Position numbers and translations under genes: made by a program. Of a stretch of 64,000 bases of DNA, positions 46,095 to 56,948 are shown piece by piece. Source of the DNA: Pseudeuparius sepicola (Eukaryota; Arthropoda; Insecta; Coleoptera; Anthribidae). The stretch is taken from assembly GCA_963920635.1 (NCBI GenBank), contig OY987304.1, forward strand, positions 35,030,365-35,094,364, written 5' to 3'. Numbering within the stretch: position 1 is the first letter of the stretch; every line of letters starts with the position of its first letter. Below the pieces are notes generated by a model. That model was not told the origin of the DNA. It did not search any database and saw only the letters and a program-made list of their open reading frames with translations.

Positions 46095-47706
46095 AGAGCC
46101 GGCCGCATGATTTCAACTCTCATAAGATTATAGAATAAGATGTTGTGTAAAATGTAGAGAGTATATTTCTTTACATGAAGCGAGTAGGTTTGCTTCCAGG
46201 GACTCTTTAAAATAAGGGGAGCCAGCATGTCACAGTCTATCACATAGGAAAAGTGAAGCCTTGTTTTCTGTAGATATATCTCCAAGGAGACCACATAAGT
46301 GGGCTGGTACAAGGTTATGTTATGTGTCAGTGTCCAACTGCCATCAGGTTTTATGTGACATGCCAGTGCCATAGATTCCAAAGAAGGCAAAATATTTCCC
46401 ATCATAGTTCACAATTTTTAACTTTTCTAACTTCCAGATACTCAGATGTCTCAATTAAAGGTAATGCGGCCGCCTGTAAGTAGTCACAATAATTGCAACC
46501 AGATTTTTCTTGTCTCACCCTTAGTAATCCTACAATTCCCATTACGTGGGCATTACGTATAAGTAAGTAGTTCAAAACAAAAATGGTATTTCCTAAATTT
46601 TAAATTATTAAGCAGGTAGCTTCAGTCAGGTCTTTTTTTAAACAGTTTTTATCTACAACTATAAGTTTATTTTACGTTTGTGAGGTAACTACCTTGGAAG
46701 AGAAATAAAATTACAAAAATGAGCACCGAGAAAAACTACATGATTAGAACTAAGTACAAGACCTAATCTTATTAGTCCACCCCGAAATCTGTGAAAGTTC
46801 TTTGGGTAGATACATTCAACAAGGGAAGAAAGTTCAAGTACACATATTATTACAAATGGATTCAGGAACCTGGTAACAAAGTGCAATAGCGACAAATTCT
46901 CAAATAAGCAAAATCGGCACTGACTTACCATACTTATATTACTTAAATTCCTGGAAATAATTGCAGGAAACCAAATTCAAATATAAAATAAATTTGATTT
47001 ATTTGGCACTTGCCATATTCTGTGTTTGTTGACAGAACCAAAGATCATAATATTCAAGCAGAACATTGTCAAGTCTAATTTTTAGAAATCATTGAAACCA
47101 TTATTAATTTTTACTAACAATCAAAGTATGTTATTTAAAGAAGTTGTGGTTAATTTTTAGGCAAATCTACTCTCATATGATTATAGAACAAAACAGGTGT
47201 TATCGGAAAGAAGGCCCATGGAGCAACAATAAAAAAGGGGTTGCTACCTCCTAAGTGGTTCCTTCGTATTGGCAGCCACCAGTACCTAAATTGGTGTTGT
47301 TTTGTTGACTTTCAACTCTCATAAGCTTATTAAATAAATTCGATGCCAAATGAAAGCCTGAATTTTTCTCTTCAACATACGGTGAGGTTGCCTGCTACAG
47401 GGTGGGCCCAATAACCGGCAGACAGCATTTTGGGACGCGGTGGGCGGTGGACCTCCGCCGCAGTCAGCGTCCAAGAGGACAGAACACGTTGCTACGTGCG
47501 CCGTGCGGTACATGTGGATGACGCCTCGCTGGGAATTGAATTTATGTACCTACAGGGCGATCCAAATTCTTTCTTTAAATAACATTGATCGGGTCCATAT
47601 TAATTGCGGCAACCTACTCGCTTCAAGTAAAGAAATATACTCTCTAAATTCTACATAACATCTTATTCTATAATCTTATTAGAGTTGAAATCATGCGGCC
47701 GGCTCT
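46095..47706. mobile_element. 1.6 kb element with ~105-bp terminal inverted repeats
   Basis: 46095-46195 (AGAGCCGGCCGCATGATTTC...) and 47618-47706 are reverse complements with few differences. A third, partial copy of the terminal sequence (TTTCAACTCTCATAAG) lies inside at 47311-47345, and a solitary CAGGGTGGGCCC end at 47399. No target duplication was found. Frames at 46055-46405 and 46689-46931 have no recognisable domain. Confidence 0.65.
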
Positions 47707-48489
47707 GGAACTACAAGGTCGTGCAAAAAGTATAGGGTACAACTCGATAAGCAATGCATATTGCGCGCGCGCGCTCGTGCACTTGATGACACTCGGCTTC
47801 GCCTCGTGCCACAAGGTGTGCACTCACATATACTCACATGCAATATGTTTAATTGCTTAACTTGCCTTAATTTAAGATCGATAACGATTTTTACAAAATA
47901 CAATAGGTCATGACCTGGAGAAATACTTATACATATATACGTGAAAATATTATACATGTTCACCAAAATTCGTGTTGAAAAATAGTAACGTTTTCAATTA
48001 ATTAAATAGGTTCGGAATTACTTGCAGACGTCTGCTTATCAGTGCATGGAATTACGCTAGCCAAAACATATCTATCTTTATGTTTCAAAATTAATTTGGA
48101 GGAAATACCACTAAACAATACATTCTTACAAAATATCAATAATATGAATGAATATTTAGTGCCCCCATTCTTCAAACTTTTTTCTGATCTGTATCTGTTA
48201 TAGGGTAGCAATTTTGAAATATAATCGATAGACAATTTGATCTTATGTTAAAATGTTTAGTAAAAAATATACAGACCTAAAGATTTTTTAAACAGTTTTT
48301 TAATAATTATTATGAAAGAGAGGCCTGTTGTCAATTTGTCTTAAAGCTACTGGGGCATGCGTTAATAAGCACTTTTGATGATAAAAATTGATTGCCAAAA
48401 TTGTATTGGCAAGCCAACAGAGTATAGGTTCGCAGTCACCGAAAATGTTTCTATTCATTTTCATTTCACATAGTGCAACTGCATATATT
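47707..48489. other. Protease intron 5, no recognised feature
   Basis: Contains a CGCGCGCGCGC run near 47763-47774. Otherwise AT-rich. Confidence 0.4.
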
Positions 48490-49390
48490 TTGGGCCAAAA
48501 TATTACGATTGAGGCTAATATGCCTTATAGAAATGTTGTTTGTTTAAGAGAAACAGGGCGTTGAAGTTCATTTTTTAAAATAGAATTATGGCTAAGTCTC
48601 CCAAACTAATCAAGCTGCTGAACTGAAATTTGGCATTGCTGTGTTTTTTGAGATTATCTCTTTGGCCCTGCAGGACCCTCATTTTAGCGCATCTTTTCAT
48701 TATGCAACAGAAAGGTACTCTTGTTTCATAATGCCCAAATCAACAGTTTGCGTTTAAATTGTCAAAACGTGCCCCAAAACACCTGTTGACTTCAATATTC
48801 TAAAAATAAAATTTCCACCTACTACTTTCAAATGTTACAGATCAACTGTACATTGAAAATGAAGAAAAAAATGCCAAATGAACATTGGTCGAAACACTTT
48901 TGTTTTCATGAATAGGGTGTCCAAATTTTGTCGAGTTCCATTTTGAAAGTAAACATTTTTTGGGACATTGTTCATATGGTTTTTTTTTTCTCGCTTTAAA
49001 TGGTACAGTCGTTGTGCAATATTTGAAAGCAGTGGGTGGATATTTTATTTTTAGAATCTTGAAGTCAACAAATGTTTTGGGGCACGTTTTGACAATTGCA
49101 ACGCAAACGGTTATGTATGAAATAAGAGTGCCTTTTTGTTACAGAATGAAAAGATGCACTAAAATGATGGATCTGCAGGACCAAAAAGATATTCTCTAAA
49201 ATGTTAGTAATTTGCATTTTCAGCTTATTCTCCATCCCCAAAAAACCTAGCCTTGCCAAATTTTAGTTCAGCAGCTTGATTATTTCGAGAGATGTAGCCA
49301 TAATTAAATTTCAAAAAATGAACTTTAACGCCCTGTATCTATTAAACAAACAACATTTCTATAAGGCATATTAGCCTCAATATAATATAT
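48490..49390. mobile_element. Palindromic element, ~430-bp arms
   Basis: The arms run from GAGGCTAATATGCCTTATAG (about 48511) against its complement near 49375, through CAGGGCGTT against AACGCCCTG, TTCAGCAGCTTGAT blocks and TTTTGGGGCACGTTTTGAC, to a centre near 48940. A partial copy of the arm (ACAGGGCGTTGTAGTTC onward) recurs at 60173-60270. No coding capacity. Confidence 0.75.
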
Positions 49391-49401
49391 TGACCCAAAA
49401 T

Positions 49402-50771
49402 CAGGGCCGTAGCTAGGGGTTTTCCATGGGGGGGTTTGGGTATAAAAAAGGTTAACTTTTTGAGCATTATCCTCAAATATATATTGCCAAACGCAAACGC
49501 TTGACCTTGATGGCATGTTACATGTTACAATTGTCTAAGCAGTACAATCGACCAGCACGATTATTTATTTTTTTGGTGGGCGCCGGTCCTGTTAATTAAT
49601 TTTATTTAAGGTAACTTGCCTAAATATGGGCACCCTTAAGAAAAATGGACTTAAATGATAAAAAAATACTAGAAAAATATGAAACTATGGATTCGGGTAG
49701 TTGTAGCGAATAAGCAGTTATGTCCAGTGAGAATTTTATCGACTTTCAAGAGTTATGTTTTTACTTAAGACATCGTTAGTAATCTACACTTAGAGCGAAA
49801 AATTTTTACTGTATTTTTCGTTTTTATGCTTAGTTTAAAAGATATTTTGGTCGAAAGTTGAAAAAGATAGGTTCTAATTTCCAACTTAGCTTTTTAACTG
49901 TCCATATTTGGTATGAATTTTTATTTGGAAGAATGTTTAGTGTTTATCGAACTAAACCTCGATTTTTCATTAGTTTGCGAGATAGAAAATATAACAAATA
50001 TTTCAATTTCAAATCGAAAAATATTTTAAAAACAAAAACGAAATTTGAAAAAATGGATTTGGTTAAAAGGATGACTTTAAAATTCAAACATATATGTTTC
50101 TCAACATTCGACCAAAATTCTTATAAACTACGAATAAAAAAGAAAAATGTTATTAAAATTTGTTGTTTCAATTGTCGATTTTTCACAATATATTAAATAA
50201 AAAAACACTACATTCTACATTTGAAAGTTTATAAAATATTCCCCATAAGTATTATAACACCTGAACATTTTAAATTATAAACTGTTCCAAATATGGGCAC
50301 TGGCACTGCCCATATTTCACAACACAACAGGTGTCCATATTTGGAACGCATAACCTACAAACATGAAAATGGATTTTCAAACAAACGGAAAAAAGTTTTC
50401 GCTAAAAAAAATGTATCGGCACAATTCACGGACTTGGACCTTTGGTCCTGCATGCAAATAACTAATTATGTGAAATACATTGTACCAAAAACGCCTTAAA
50501 AATAACATACTGAATTTTATACGGGCCGCACAGCTCTATTGAACATATGACAAGTTCGACGTTAGCAGCGCTCTCTTGCAGCCGATAGTGAAAATTATTT
50601 TGTCTCTGGGCGAGGGCAGGTACTGTTTACAGTATTTTTACTTAGAACACATAAATCAGACAGCATTTACAGGAAGGTGCTCATATTTGGAGGGGTGCCC
50701 ATATTTGGCGAAGGTCCTTCTACCATCATGGGGGTATAAAACCCTAACCCCCCCCCTTATATACGGCCCTG
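49402..50771. mobile_element. hAT element, CAGGGCCGTA ends, 8-bp duplication
   Basis: CAGGGCCGTAGCTAGGGG...ATACGGCCCTG, flanked by identical cccaaaat (49394-49401 and 50772-50779). Inside, the word AAATATGGGCAC or its complement occurs at 49619, 50287, 50305, 50328, 50674 and 50697, suggesting a further nested element or binding repeats. No transposase; 112-codon frame 49858-50196 has no domain. Related to 51837-53206. Confidence 0.85.
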
Positions 50772-50934
50772 CCCAAAATATATGTGGTTGCATATGTGCC
50801 ATTACTAATGACTTTTTCCCGATAGAAGCATTCGCTTAAGTACTATGAAAAACCGTAGAAAAGCAGTACACAGATGTAGGTACTACTGTGAATCTACATT
50901 TTACCCAGCGCTTCTGGCCATCAGCGGTGTTTGT

Positions 50935-51430
50935 CTAAAGACATGTTGCATACGCTCTGTCCCGACTTCGAGTCTATCCAAGATCGATCGAAGGCAGCAA
51001 AACGCGCAGTCTAAAGAGTTCGCGACTCTACGATCGCCGCCGCCGCGGCCCCAGATATTTCCATCCATCCGCACGGCACAAGACAAACTGTCGCGGCCGG
51101 AAAAAATGAAGAAATCATAATGAGAGTGTGCCGCGGCGGAGACAAGCCCGGCGCGCCGCGGGCCGCGTTATTAATCTCTCCGGCCGGCCGTGACGCGGTT
51201 ATTGTAGAAAGTTGGGGATTTAGGGCGGCGGATAGTTGGGGAAGTGCTTTTAGAGTGCCCCTATAAATCGGCCGCGTGCGTTATGCGATATACTTCCAGT
51301 TTTTGACGCGCTGTATTCGCGCCGTTCCCGGCGACAATGGCGGTCAGAATGGACGCGAGCGGCCGCCATTTGGGGCGGATGGCCCGGCCCGGAAACGCGA
51401 GTCTTTTGAGGCGAATCATTGTAGGTTGTC
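50935..51430 (+). promoter_or_regulatory. GC/CpG-rich block with TATA box
   Basis: About 500 bp with dense CpG (CGCCGCCGCCGCGG, GGCGCGCCGCGGGCCGCG, CCGGCCGGCCG) in an otherwise AT-rich window, and no repeat partner found in the window. TATAAA is at 51262-51267 and an initiator-like CCAGTTT at 51296. It lies inside intron 5 of the protease gene on the other strand. It could be a nested promoter, a conserved regulatory element or a transferred segment; the sequence does not decide. Confidence 0.4.
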
Positions 51431-51453
51431 CTAACGAAGAAGCGTCTAAATAG
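51337..51453 (+). CDS. Candidate short reading frame below the CpG-rich TATA box
   Basis: ATG at 51337 in good context (GCGACAATGGCGG) opens 38 codons starting MAVRMDASGRHLGRMARP and ending with TAG at 51451. It lies about 70 bp downstream of the TATA box. It could be a first coding exon using a GT near 51420-51425, or nothing. No domain is recognisable. Confidence 0.2.
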   Translation: MAVRMDASGRHLGRMARPGNASLLRRIIVGCPNEEASK

Positions 51454-51693
51454 ATCTTCTTGGTCTGTCGCTTTTACTGGGGAACATACCGAGCAATCAC
51501 CGAATATCCGCATTCAGGGTGTACCAATATAAATTGAACCAACTATACCTAACATTATTTCAATATTTTTGGGTTAGAATAAATTTATTATTTATTATTA
51601 ATTCAAGACCAACCTTATGCGGAATATTCCGAGGAATAATTTACGAAGGGGTAGAAGGGCCAATGAATTTTTCTTTATTTTAACGCAATTTGC

Positions 51694-53290
51694 AATCGAC
51701 AATTGTCGGTCCAATCGACAATTGTCGGCCCGATCGACAATTGTCGACCCGATCGGCAATTGTCGACCCGATCGACAATTGTCGGCCCGATCGACAATTT
51801 TCCACTAAATGGTAAACCGTCAGTATGGTGTTGACTCAGGGCCGTATCTAGCGAAAATTTGGGGGGGTTCACGATCGGCTCAAGCTTTTGTGGCCATGGG
51901 TGCCGGATGAAAGTGCGGGGCCCCGCCAAAGAATTATTTAATCCATTAAGAACAAATTTTGAAAATTGATACGCTACTAAATTTTTTTAAAAAAGTAGGC
52001 ATATAGAAATTAATTTGGGGTGAGGAGGGACAATTGCATATTTAAAACAATTCTGTAAAATGCGCCGCAGGCGAAATTTTTTAGAAATCTTTTACCATAC
52101 CTACTGGCAATTCTAAAGGTGTCGTCAGGCCAGACGAAGAATGTGTAGGAATATATCCGTAATAATGAGAAATAAAATAAGTAAAAAGGAATAGGTATAA
52201 ATGCGAGAAGGAATATTTAGCTATTATTATAATTATTAATATTTAATATTTTTATAGTTTTAATGTTAAACTGGTTCAACTTAAACCTGTTTCAGTTTTT
52301 TATTAAAAACCTTTTAAAAATAGTAGTTTTTTAAACCTTAAAGCTTCAACTTCAACAGCCACTGGTCTAACCCCTCCAGGGCCGGCTCTAGGTGGCCCCG
52401 CGCCTCCGAGTCCCGTGTACAGGGTTATCCAGTCAGTAGCGTATTTAAAAGGGCGGGACCGAACCCCATTTTGGAATTTGAAAATATTCACTGCAGCTTG
52501 AAAATCTGAAGATACTGGGATTTACTAAGACTAATTTTAAGTAATTTTACTTAACATTTCTAAAAAATTTCGCCACCAAACTGGTAAAAGACAACTTTTT
52601 CAAGTTGCCTGGAAAATTAATAAATTCTTAACAGTAAATGAACTAAACTTTGAACATGTAAGAAAGAAAGAATTCTCAAAGAAGAAGTAAGAAATATGCG
52701 AAAAATTAAGTAATCAGCATTTATTTTAGGAAATACAGACAACTGTGTTGCTGAATGTTCAGTGGAATTCAGTAAAATATTATTGCTACTTATTCAAAGA
52801 GAAGTTAGTAACACAGGGTACAATATCAGGCAGGTGGCTAGGCTATTTTTTCTGTTGTCATGCCATTTCAACCTGAAGTTTATTACATATGTTCAAAGTT
52901 ACATATGTTCAAAGTTTAGTTCATTTACTGTTAAGAATTTATTAATTTTCCAGGCAACTTGAAAGAGTCGTCTTTTAGCCAGTTTGGTGGCGAAAAACCC
53001 AACTAAAATTCAATAGATCTGTTTACGCCACAAATAAATTTTAGAAAATAGGTACCTATGCAATTGTGCCTCCCACCCGAAATTAATTTCTATATATGTC
53101 ACTAAAGTGATCTAAACTCATCGCCCCGACCTACTTTTTTAAAAAGTGACATGCAAAAAATATACTATTTTCTTAATTTTCCAAATTTTCGCTATATACG
53201 GCCCTGAGTTAAGACCTTACTAAAAGTTTACCATTGAGTGGAAAATTGTCGATCGGACCGACAATTGTCGATCGGGTCGACGATGTGACT
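51694..53290. repeat. Inverted arrays of a 19-bp repeat around a hAT insertion
   Basis: 51694-51800 holds about 5.7 copies of a 19-bp unit (GATCGACAATTGTCGACCC type), each with the palindrome CGACAATTGTCG. 53231-53285 holds about 2.5 copies in the opposite orientation. The arrays are joined by inverted TTTTCCACT-AATGGTAAAC segments, so they are arms of one palindromic element whose loop received the hAT element 51837-53206. Confidence 0.75.
51837..53206. mobile_element. hAT element, CAGGGCCGTA family, second copy
   Basis: Ends CAGGGCCGTATCTAGCGAAA...TTTTCGCTATATACGGCCCTG match the family of 49402-50771. No clean duplication (tgttgact against agttaaga). Contains an inner inverted repeat (52563-52660 with 52893-52999, GCCACCAAACTGG and complement) and a solitary CAGGGCCGGCTCTAGG end at 52378. 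No transposase frame. Confidence 0.7.
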
Positions 53291-53420
53291 GAGACTGGTT
53301 GTTCGTATCGCTGGGATCGGAATTTATGGGAATTAATCGGAAACACAGGAATTTTTCTGTTGGTAGAATGATTTTGGTAGGTGCCTATCTCTAAAGAAGA
53401 TCGAATGGACTGTATCGAAG

Positions 53421-53463
53421 ACTTGCTGAACATTACTTCGATTCGAAGTAATGTTCAGCAAGT
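53421..53463. repeat. Perfect 21-bp inverted repeat with 1-nt spacer
   Basis: ACTTGCTGAACATTACTTCG plus one base (53421-53441), one T, then the exact complement (53443-53463). A hairpin or cruciform is expected. It is not part of a longer palindrome. Confidence 0.85.
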
Positions 53464-54188
53464 GCAGATCGAGTCGGTTGACGTAGTCGTATGTAACGTT
53501 CAGGTTTTTTCACACGTGTTGATTGTATCTATATTTTTTCTTATTTCTGATATTAGAACGTTAAAGTTAAATTGAAAATACTAAGTATTATTAATTTATT
53601 GTCCTAATTTTGATATGTAAAGTGACATTTTTTATAACCGATGCAAGTGTTGCAACGTCCTGCTTTACGTAACTAAGTTACGCAAAGTAAAATATTAGAT
53701 AATATCTGAAAAGTCCCCGACTAATCGATATTTCACGATTTTTAGTACTTTGTTGATATTGAACGAATATCAACTTTTGAATTGTTTTATACTGTCCGAA
53801 AAGTTTTAATGCAGTTAATAGAGAAACAATTGATCGTCGAGGGAATAAACAAACGTATGATTCTTTATCTCCTTTATCTATCAGCAATGAACTGAGATCT
53901 TTCCGTTCTATATAAGAGAAGGCTGGTAGAGCTCGTCGAAGACCTTATTCGTAGGTTCAAATTGAATTTCCACGTTCGATACTTACATTAGGTCGCTATA
54001 GGTATGTCGAATTTTGTGGGTTGATGGACAAATAGGAAGTTCACATAACCAACAATCATGAATGGTTACCCTACACCCTCTAACCCCTCCTAGTAGCTGT
54101 AGAAGACGCCAAAGTCTCTTACATCTCACCGCTATTAACTATATATTATCAATTGGAATAAATAACACCTAAGCCGATGGAACCCGTA
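53464..54188. other. Protease intron 5, no recognised feature
   Basis: No coding or repeat signal was identified. Confidence 0.4.
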
Positions 54189-54259
54189 TCTCCGGTAGCT
54201 TAGTTGGTTAAGTGCCTACGGCCACAGTAGGAGCCCCGTGTTCGAGTCCCGGCTGGAGT
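54189..54259 (+). tRNA. tRNA-like sequence, probably a pseudogene (CCA anticodon loop)
   Basis: Has an internal promoter A box (TAGCTTAGTTGG) and B box (GTTCGAGTCCC), and a T7 run at 54263. It folds as acceptor TCTCCGG/CTGGAGT (6 of 7 pairs), an imperfect D stem, a perfect anticodon stem CCTAC/GTAGG with loop GGCCACA, and T stem CCGTG/CCCGG with one mismatch. Position 33 is G instead of the invariant U, and the first acceptor pair is lost. The anticodon by position would be CCA (Trp). More likely a tRNA-derived repeat or pseudogene than a working tRNA. Confidence 0.45.
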
Positions 54260-54269
54260 GCATTTTTTT

Positions 54270-54908
54270 CAATTGATATGCCACTAAACATCCTTCATTG
54301 AATTTTTCTGTTGCAAATTGTAGGTGCTTCCGAATTTTCCTTCAATATCTGGCAAATATGCTCTACACACAAATTTCGAAAAACAAACCGTTTTTTAGTT
54401 ATCGCGCTTTGAAGTTGGCATTGCACATGCATGTTCAAAATCTGTAGTAGATATATCAAAAGATTATTTACAGAACTAAGTACATATCACAGAGTGGTTT
54501 TGTCATTTTAAATGAACAATAGCCAAAGATATGGGCTAGGGCAAAGAGTTTATTAATGAAAAAAGTTTTTTGCTAGTATGCTTTGCTACCAGCGCAAAAC
54601 AAAAGCAACTCAATGTTAGAAACTATTAAAATAGTTTATTAATTAATTGTGTTTTGCTGTCACCTGTATAAGTTGATTATCTTAATTTAATTATGGTTCA
54701 ATACAGCAATTAAGACAAATTTGAAGTTTCCTTATTTTTGCTAAATGCAGGCAAAATGGCAGAGTAGCGCAAACTGCAACACTGTAGGTATTCTAGGCTA
54801 CCTAGGGCCAGGCCAGGCCACGCAAATTTTCGCAAATGACAGTTTAACGTCATAAGCGATTATTATTTCCTTCTAGATCTTTTGTGAATCACAAAATATT
54901 ATAATAGA
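54270..54908. other. Protease intron 5, no recognised feature
   Basis: AT-rich. No gene or repeat recognised. Confidence 0.4.
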
Positions 54909-55008
54909 TATTACGAACGGTGATCGATGATCCCTGCGTCACAATGGTTGACAATGTAATTTCCATTGTTGACCATTGTGACCCAGGGATCATCGTTCGT
55001 GATATTCA
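54909..55008. repeat. 100-bp near-perfect palindrome
   Basis: GATATTACGAACG, GATGATCCCTG and TCACAATGGTTGACAATG on the left are mirrored by CATTGTTGACCATTGTGA, CAGGGATCATC and GTTCGTGATATT on the right, with a 7-base loop. A small MITE or hairpin locus. Confidence 0.75.
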
Positions 55009-55384
55009 CTATCCAATGATTTTTATCAAATTTTTATAGAAACTACAGAACAAACTGGCAAGTGTGATACATCAAATGTGATGGGATGTATTTTACTTAC
55101 TTTACTTTACTAAATGTGCTATATTAAAATGTTTTCCAGTTAATTTGATTTTTGATCCCAATATAGCTCAAATTTCGTAAAATCTAATATTTCAAAAGTG
55201 ATGTAGGTACCCAATATTTCAGTTCCGATAGTTCTTGCAAACCATTATTATATTAAATTTTTTTGTGTACCTAAGTTCCTCACTTGTACGTTTGTGGGGA
55301 AATACTTTGCAATACTTATATACTCGTATACAGGATGAGTCGGCAGGCAAACATCCAATCATATGCCCCTGCTACCGATAAATA
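55009..55384. other. Protease intron 5, no recognised feature
   Basis: The sequence ACAGGATGAGTCGGCAGG near 55330 resembles a mariner-type end; no partner was found. Confidence 0.35.
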
Positions 55385-56169
55385 GGGGAAAGTGGCCCAA
55401 AATGATCCCTGCAGGTAAAATGATCCTCCATGTTATTCGTAAACTATTGCTGCCATCTAGGTTTTAACGTCGTTAATATTGTCTTAGAAGGCGCTGCTTT
55501 CAGTAGTAGATATAACAAATACCGAGCTGGTGACATCGTTATTCGCTTATACCTTTAAAAAAGTGATTTTCTGTGATTTTAATCTAAGGAAAGTTATACA
55601 AAACAATTAGTATAGCGCGTATAACGGATATCTCTCACAATTTTCCAATTTACGTGTAACAAACACATGTATTTGGCTATAATTTAGAAGGTTTAATACC
55701 TGTGCCGACGTAGCCATTTTTTTGTAGAATGCCGTCGTTAAATACAACAATGCTCTGTCGGGTAATACGATCCCCCAAAATCTTGGGCAAAATGATGATC
55801 TCGGGATCGTTTTACCCGAACTTTGGAATAATGAAAACAAATAATAATTTTTTTGCAGATTCATTGCATGTGTAAAAATGGTGCATAAATACAAGCGCAA
55901 GACTGAAAGGCAGAGCTGGATTGTTTCATTTAATTTTCCTACATAATATTGTTTCCCAACCTGTTAGTGTAAAATGACCCCTTTACACAGTTTTACATTT
56001 TTGAAAAAAAAAAAACTGTACACATTAGTTTTGAAACAAAAAACTGATATTAATGTACTGGCATAAGCACTCAAGAATGCAAGAGATAATTTTATATTTC
56101 GCCACCACAGTTATCGTGAACGCTTCTTGAGTATTTACCTTAGGGGGATCATTTTGGGCCACTTTCCCT
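55385..56169. mobile_element. MITE with GGGGAAAGTGGCCC ends, TA duplication
   Basis: GGGGAAAGTGGCCCAAAATG...CATTTTGGGCCACTTTCCC with TA outside (55383-55384, 56170-56171). An inner palindrome (GGGTAATACGATCCC...GGGATCGTTTTACCC) lies at 55760-55817. The 97-codon frame at 55607-55900 has no domain. Confidence 0.75.
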
Positions 56170-56604
56170 TACACAAAACCGTTTATCACTTTCTTGCTTG
56201 GTCTGTTTATATTGATAAACTGTTTATATCAGACCTCTATTTAAATTTATTAAATTCAGAAAATAAACCAGTGTTCAAAAGGTGAAAATGTTGCGCCTGC
56301 CTTGGACATCCAAGCGTCGAAGCGTCATGTTGTTTGTATAGAGGGACGAGCCAGTCGAAGCTCTTACTTTCGCGATTATTCAAAACAGTAGATAAACTCG
56401 TTCACAAATGAATCGTTCTGGAGACATAAATATGTATACCTACAAGAAGTCGTATTCGTGGAATATTCTTAACAAAAAAGTGGCCGAAGTTTTTTTTGAT
56501 AGATTTATTCTCTCGCTATTTTGAGAGTGTTTTCTCATTATTGATGTTTGCTGAGATCGCCTGGGGCATTTTATTTTTTATGTCTTGCACAGGCTTCGAC
56601 TCAC
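56170..56604. other. Start of protease intron 5
   Basis: AT-rich; donor GTGAGT at 56604-56599 on the minus strand. Nothing else recognised. Confidence 0.5.
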
Positions 56605-56741
56605 CTTACAAGCTTTTCCTTCTGCAATTGTAGAAACACAACAAATTTCGGTTGATCCATCTTCGGGCCTCATTGAGCATCTATTCGGTGCTGCCACATG
56701 CAATATGGCTTTCCTCAATCTCTCAGGTTGCACGTACAGAT
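56605..56741 (-). CDS. Serine protease, exon with C168/C182 and specificity loop
   Basis: Bounded by catcag| and AAG|GTGAGT. The first two bases (AT) complete a Gly-to-Asp boundary codon (GAT) with the last base of exon 56802-56891; 45 codons follow and the exon ends in phase 0. It encodes LYVQPERLRKAILHVAAPNR, then CSMRPEDGSTEICC and STIAEGKACK. Cysteines 185 and 197/198 are the C168-C182 pair (an extra adjacent Cys is present), and C208 is C191. The residue at chymotrypsin position 189 is Lys206 if the loop has no gap. The frame is open and flanked by clean splice sites even though it is short. Confidence 0.85.
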
Positions 56742-56801
56742 CTGATGACTAACAATTTATAAAGAACCACTGCCATCACTTACAAAGTTCGGTCTATTTA
56801 C

Positions 56802-56891
56802 CGTTTAAAATTCCAAATCCCGTTAGATATGCTGTTTTGCCATTCAAGTTTTCCTTGCTAGTTTGTAGTTTGATGGTCTTCACTGCCTGAC
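56802..56891 (-). CDS. Serine protease, short exon before the C168 exon
   Basis: Encodes QAVKTIKLQTSKENLNGKTA followed by YLTGFGILN, the S1A segment from the strand after the catalytic Asp to the 'GWG' turn (here GFG). It starts after cacttcag| with GT completing a Gly codon and ends AAC G|GTAAAT, followed by a 60-bp intron. The split from 56949-57100 rests on the 57-bp intron interpretation; without it the two are one exon. Confidence 0.8.
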
Positions 56892-56948
56892 CTGAAGTGG
56901 CAGTGAGTTTTATAAAATACCAAACGCATTCACGAGTTGCATTTTTAC
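56892..56948 (-). other. 57-bp stop-free intron or exitron in the protease gene
   Basis: Starts GTAAAA and ends cacttcag; length is a multiple of three with no in-frame stop. Retention would insert 19 residues, including an unpaired Cys, between KTPAKLG and the QAVKTIKL strand. Removal gives the spacing usual for S1A proteases. Confidence 0.7.

Noticed and set aside
46055..46405. 116-codon minus-strand frame
   Set aside because: Largely overlaps a terminal inverted repeat; I recognise no domain and see no splice context.
49858..50196. 112-codon plus-strand frame
   Set aside because: Low-complexity K/F/I-rich product inside a non-autonomous hAT element.
51694..51800. CRISPR-like short repeats
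   Set aside because: 19-bp units follow each other directly without spacers; a simple tandem array in an insect genome.
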